In this document: in pieces, positions 42,191 to 42,315 of the stretch | Layout of the letters: every line of letters begins with the position of its first letter | Position numbering within the stretch: the first letter of the stretch is position 1 | Assembly: GCF_025965215.1 (NCBI RefSeq) | Contig: NZ_JAOPXI010000025.1 | Location: forward strand, 1-42,315 | Length of the DNA stretch: 42,315 nt | DNA from: Marmoricola sp. | GTDB lineage: Bacteria; Actinomycetota; Actinomycetes; Propionibacteriales; Nocardioidaceae | Direction: 5' to 3' | Program-made: the position numbers and the translations under genes | The notes under the pieces: model-generated | The model's input: the letters and a program-made list of their open reading frames with translations, nothing else | Databases searched by the model: none | What the model was told of the DNA's origin: nothing

Positions 42191-42286
42191 CAGCTTGCCT
42201 CCCGTCGCTCCGTCGTCACCTTAACGAGGAGACGCGAGCCCGCGAGGCGTTTTGCGAGGTCCCGCATAAGTCGGATGCGACGTGTC

Positions 42287-42315
42287 GGTGGGCGATGCGA
42301 GACTCGAACCGATGC
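42287..42315 (-). tRNA. Possible tRNA 3' end, cut by the window edge
   Basis: On the minus strand GCATCGG-TTCGAGT-CTCGC-ATCGCCC-A-CC reads like a T-arm plus acceptor: TTCGAGT is a perfect T-loop at the right distance and ATCGCCC-A-CC would pair with a GGGCGAT 5' end, as in actinobacterial tRNA-Val. However, ATCGG and CTCGC pair poorly in the T-stem (two mismatches). It could be a degraded copy, an attachment-site remnant or a chance match. The 5' part lies beyond the window. Confidence 0.4.

Overview
The window reads as chromosomal DNA of a high-GC actinobacterium, most likely Nocardioidaceae (Nocardioides-like). The reasons are strong GC bias at third codon positions, many GTG and TTG starts, actinobacteria-restricted families (DUF3027, DUF2530, a cold-shock protein with a long C-terminal tail), and many leaderless promoters in which a TAnnnT -10 box lies 6-7 nt before the start codon. 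I see no phage, insertion sequence or CRISPR array. Family names come from recognising motifs by eye; no database search was run.

Layout. 1-494: 5' end of a DHA2-type drug exporter behind two tandem palindromic operators. 495-782: a non-coding stretch holding a promoter, a 12-codon leader ORF and a highly structured RNA, all on the minus strand. 783-5126: a TetR regulator with a heterodimeric ABC exporter and a perfect 20-bp operator. 5132-10350: housekeeping metabolism (pdxH, citrate synthase, DedA protein, PEP mutase/isocitrate lyase-like protein, GNAT, serC). 10376-14356: a five-gene minus-strand cluster of acyl carrier protein, hexapeptide acyltransferase, FkbH-like HAD-IIIC protein, second carrier protein and SGNH hydrolase. 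It looks like a small carrier-protein pathway without a ketosynthase. 14440-22672: methyltransferase, macrodomain protein, MarR/MFS pair, NCS2 purine permease, DUF2530, DUF3027, MFS protein and cold-shock protein.

22748-31231: a HAD-LarE fusion, a RibD-like reductase, a GntR/ABC-2 operon, a surface protein with four exact 97-residue Fn3-like repeats, two methyltransferases, and a small Cys-rich winged-helix protein resembling Mrr_N. 31252-42190: LCP cell-wall ligase, DUF885 peptidase, an XPB-type helicase with its helicase-associated partner, a secreted tripeptidyl-peptidase-like hydrolase, a CutC-like protein, a small Cys-rich protein and a GntR/UTRA regulator. The window ends in what looks like the 3' end of a tRNA on the minus strand.

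The strongest candidates for something undescribed are the leader-ORF/structured-RNA element at 529-763 and the FkbH/two-carrier-protein cluster at 10376-14356.
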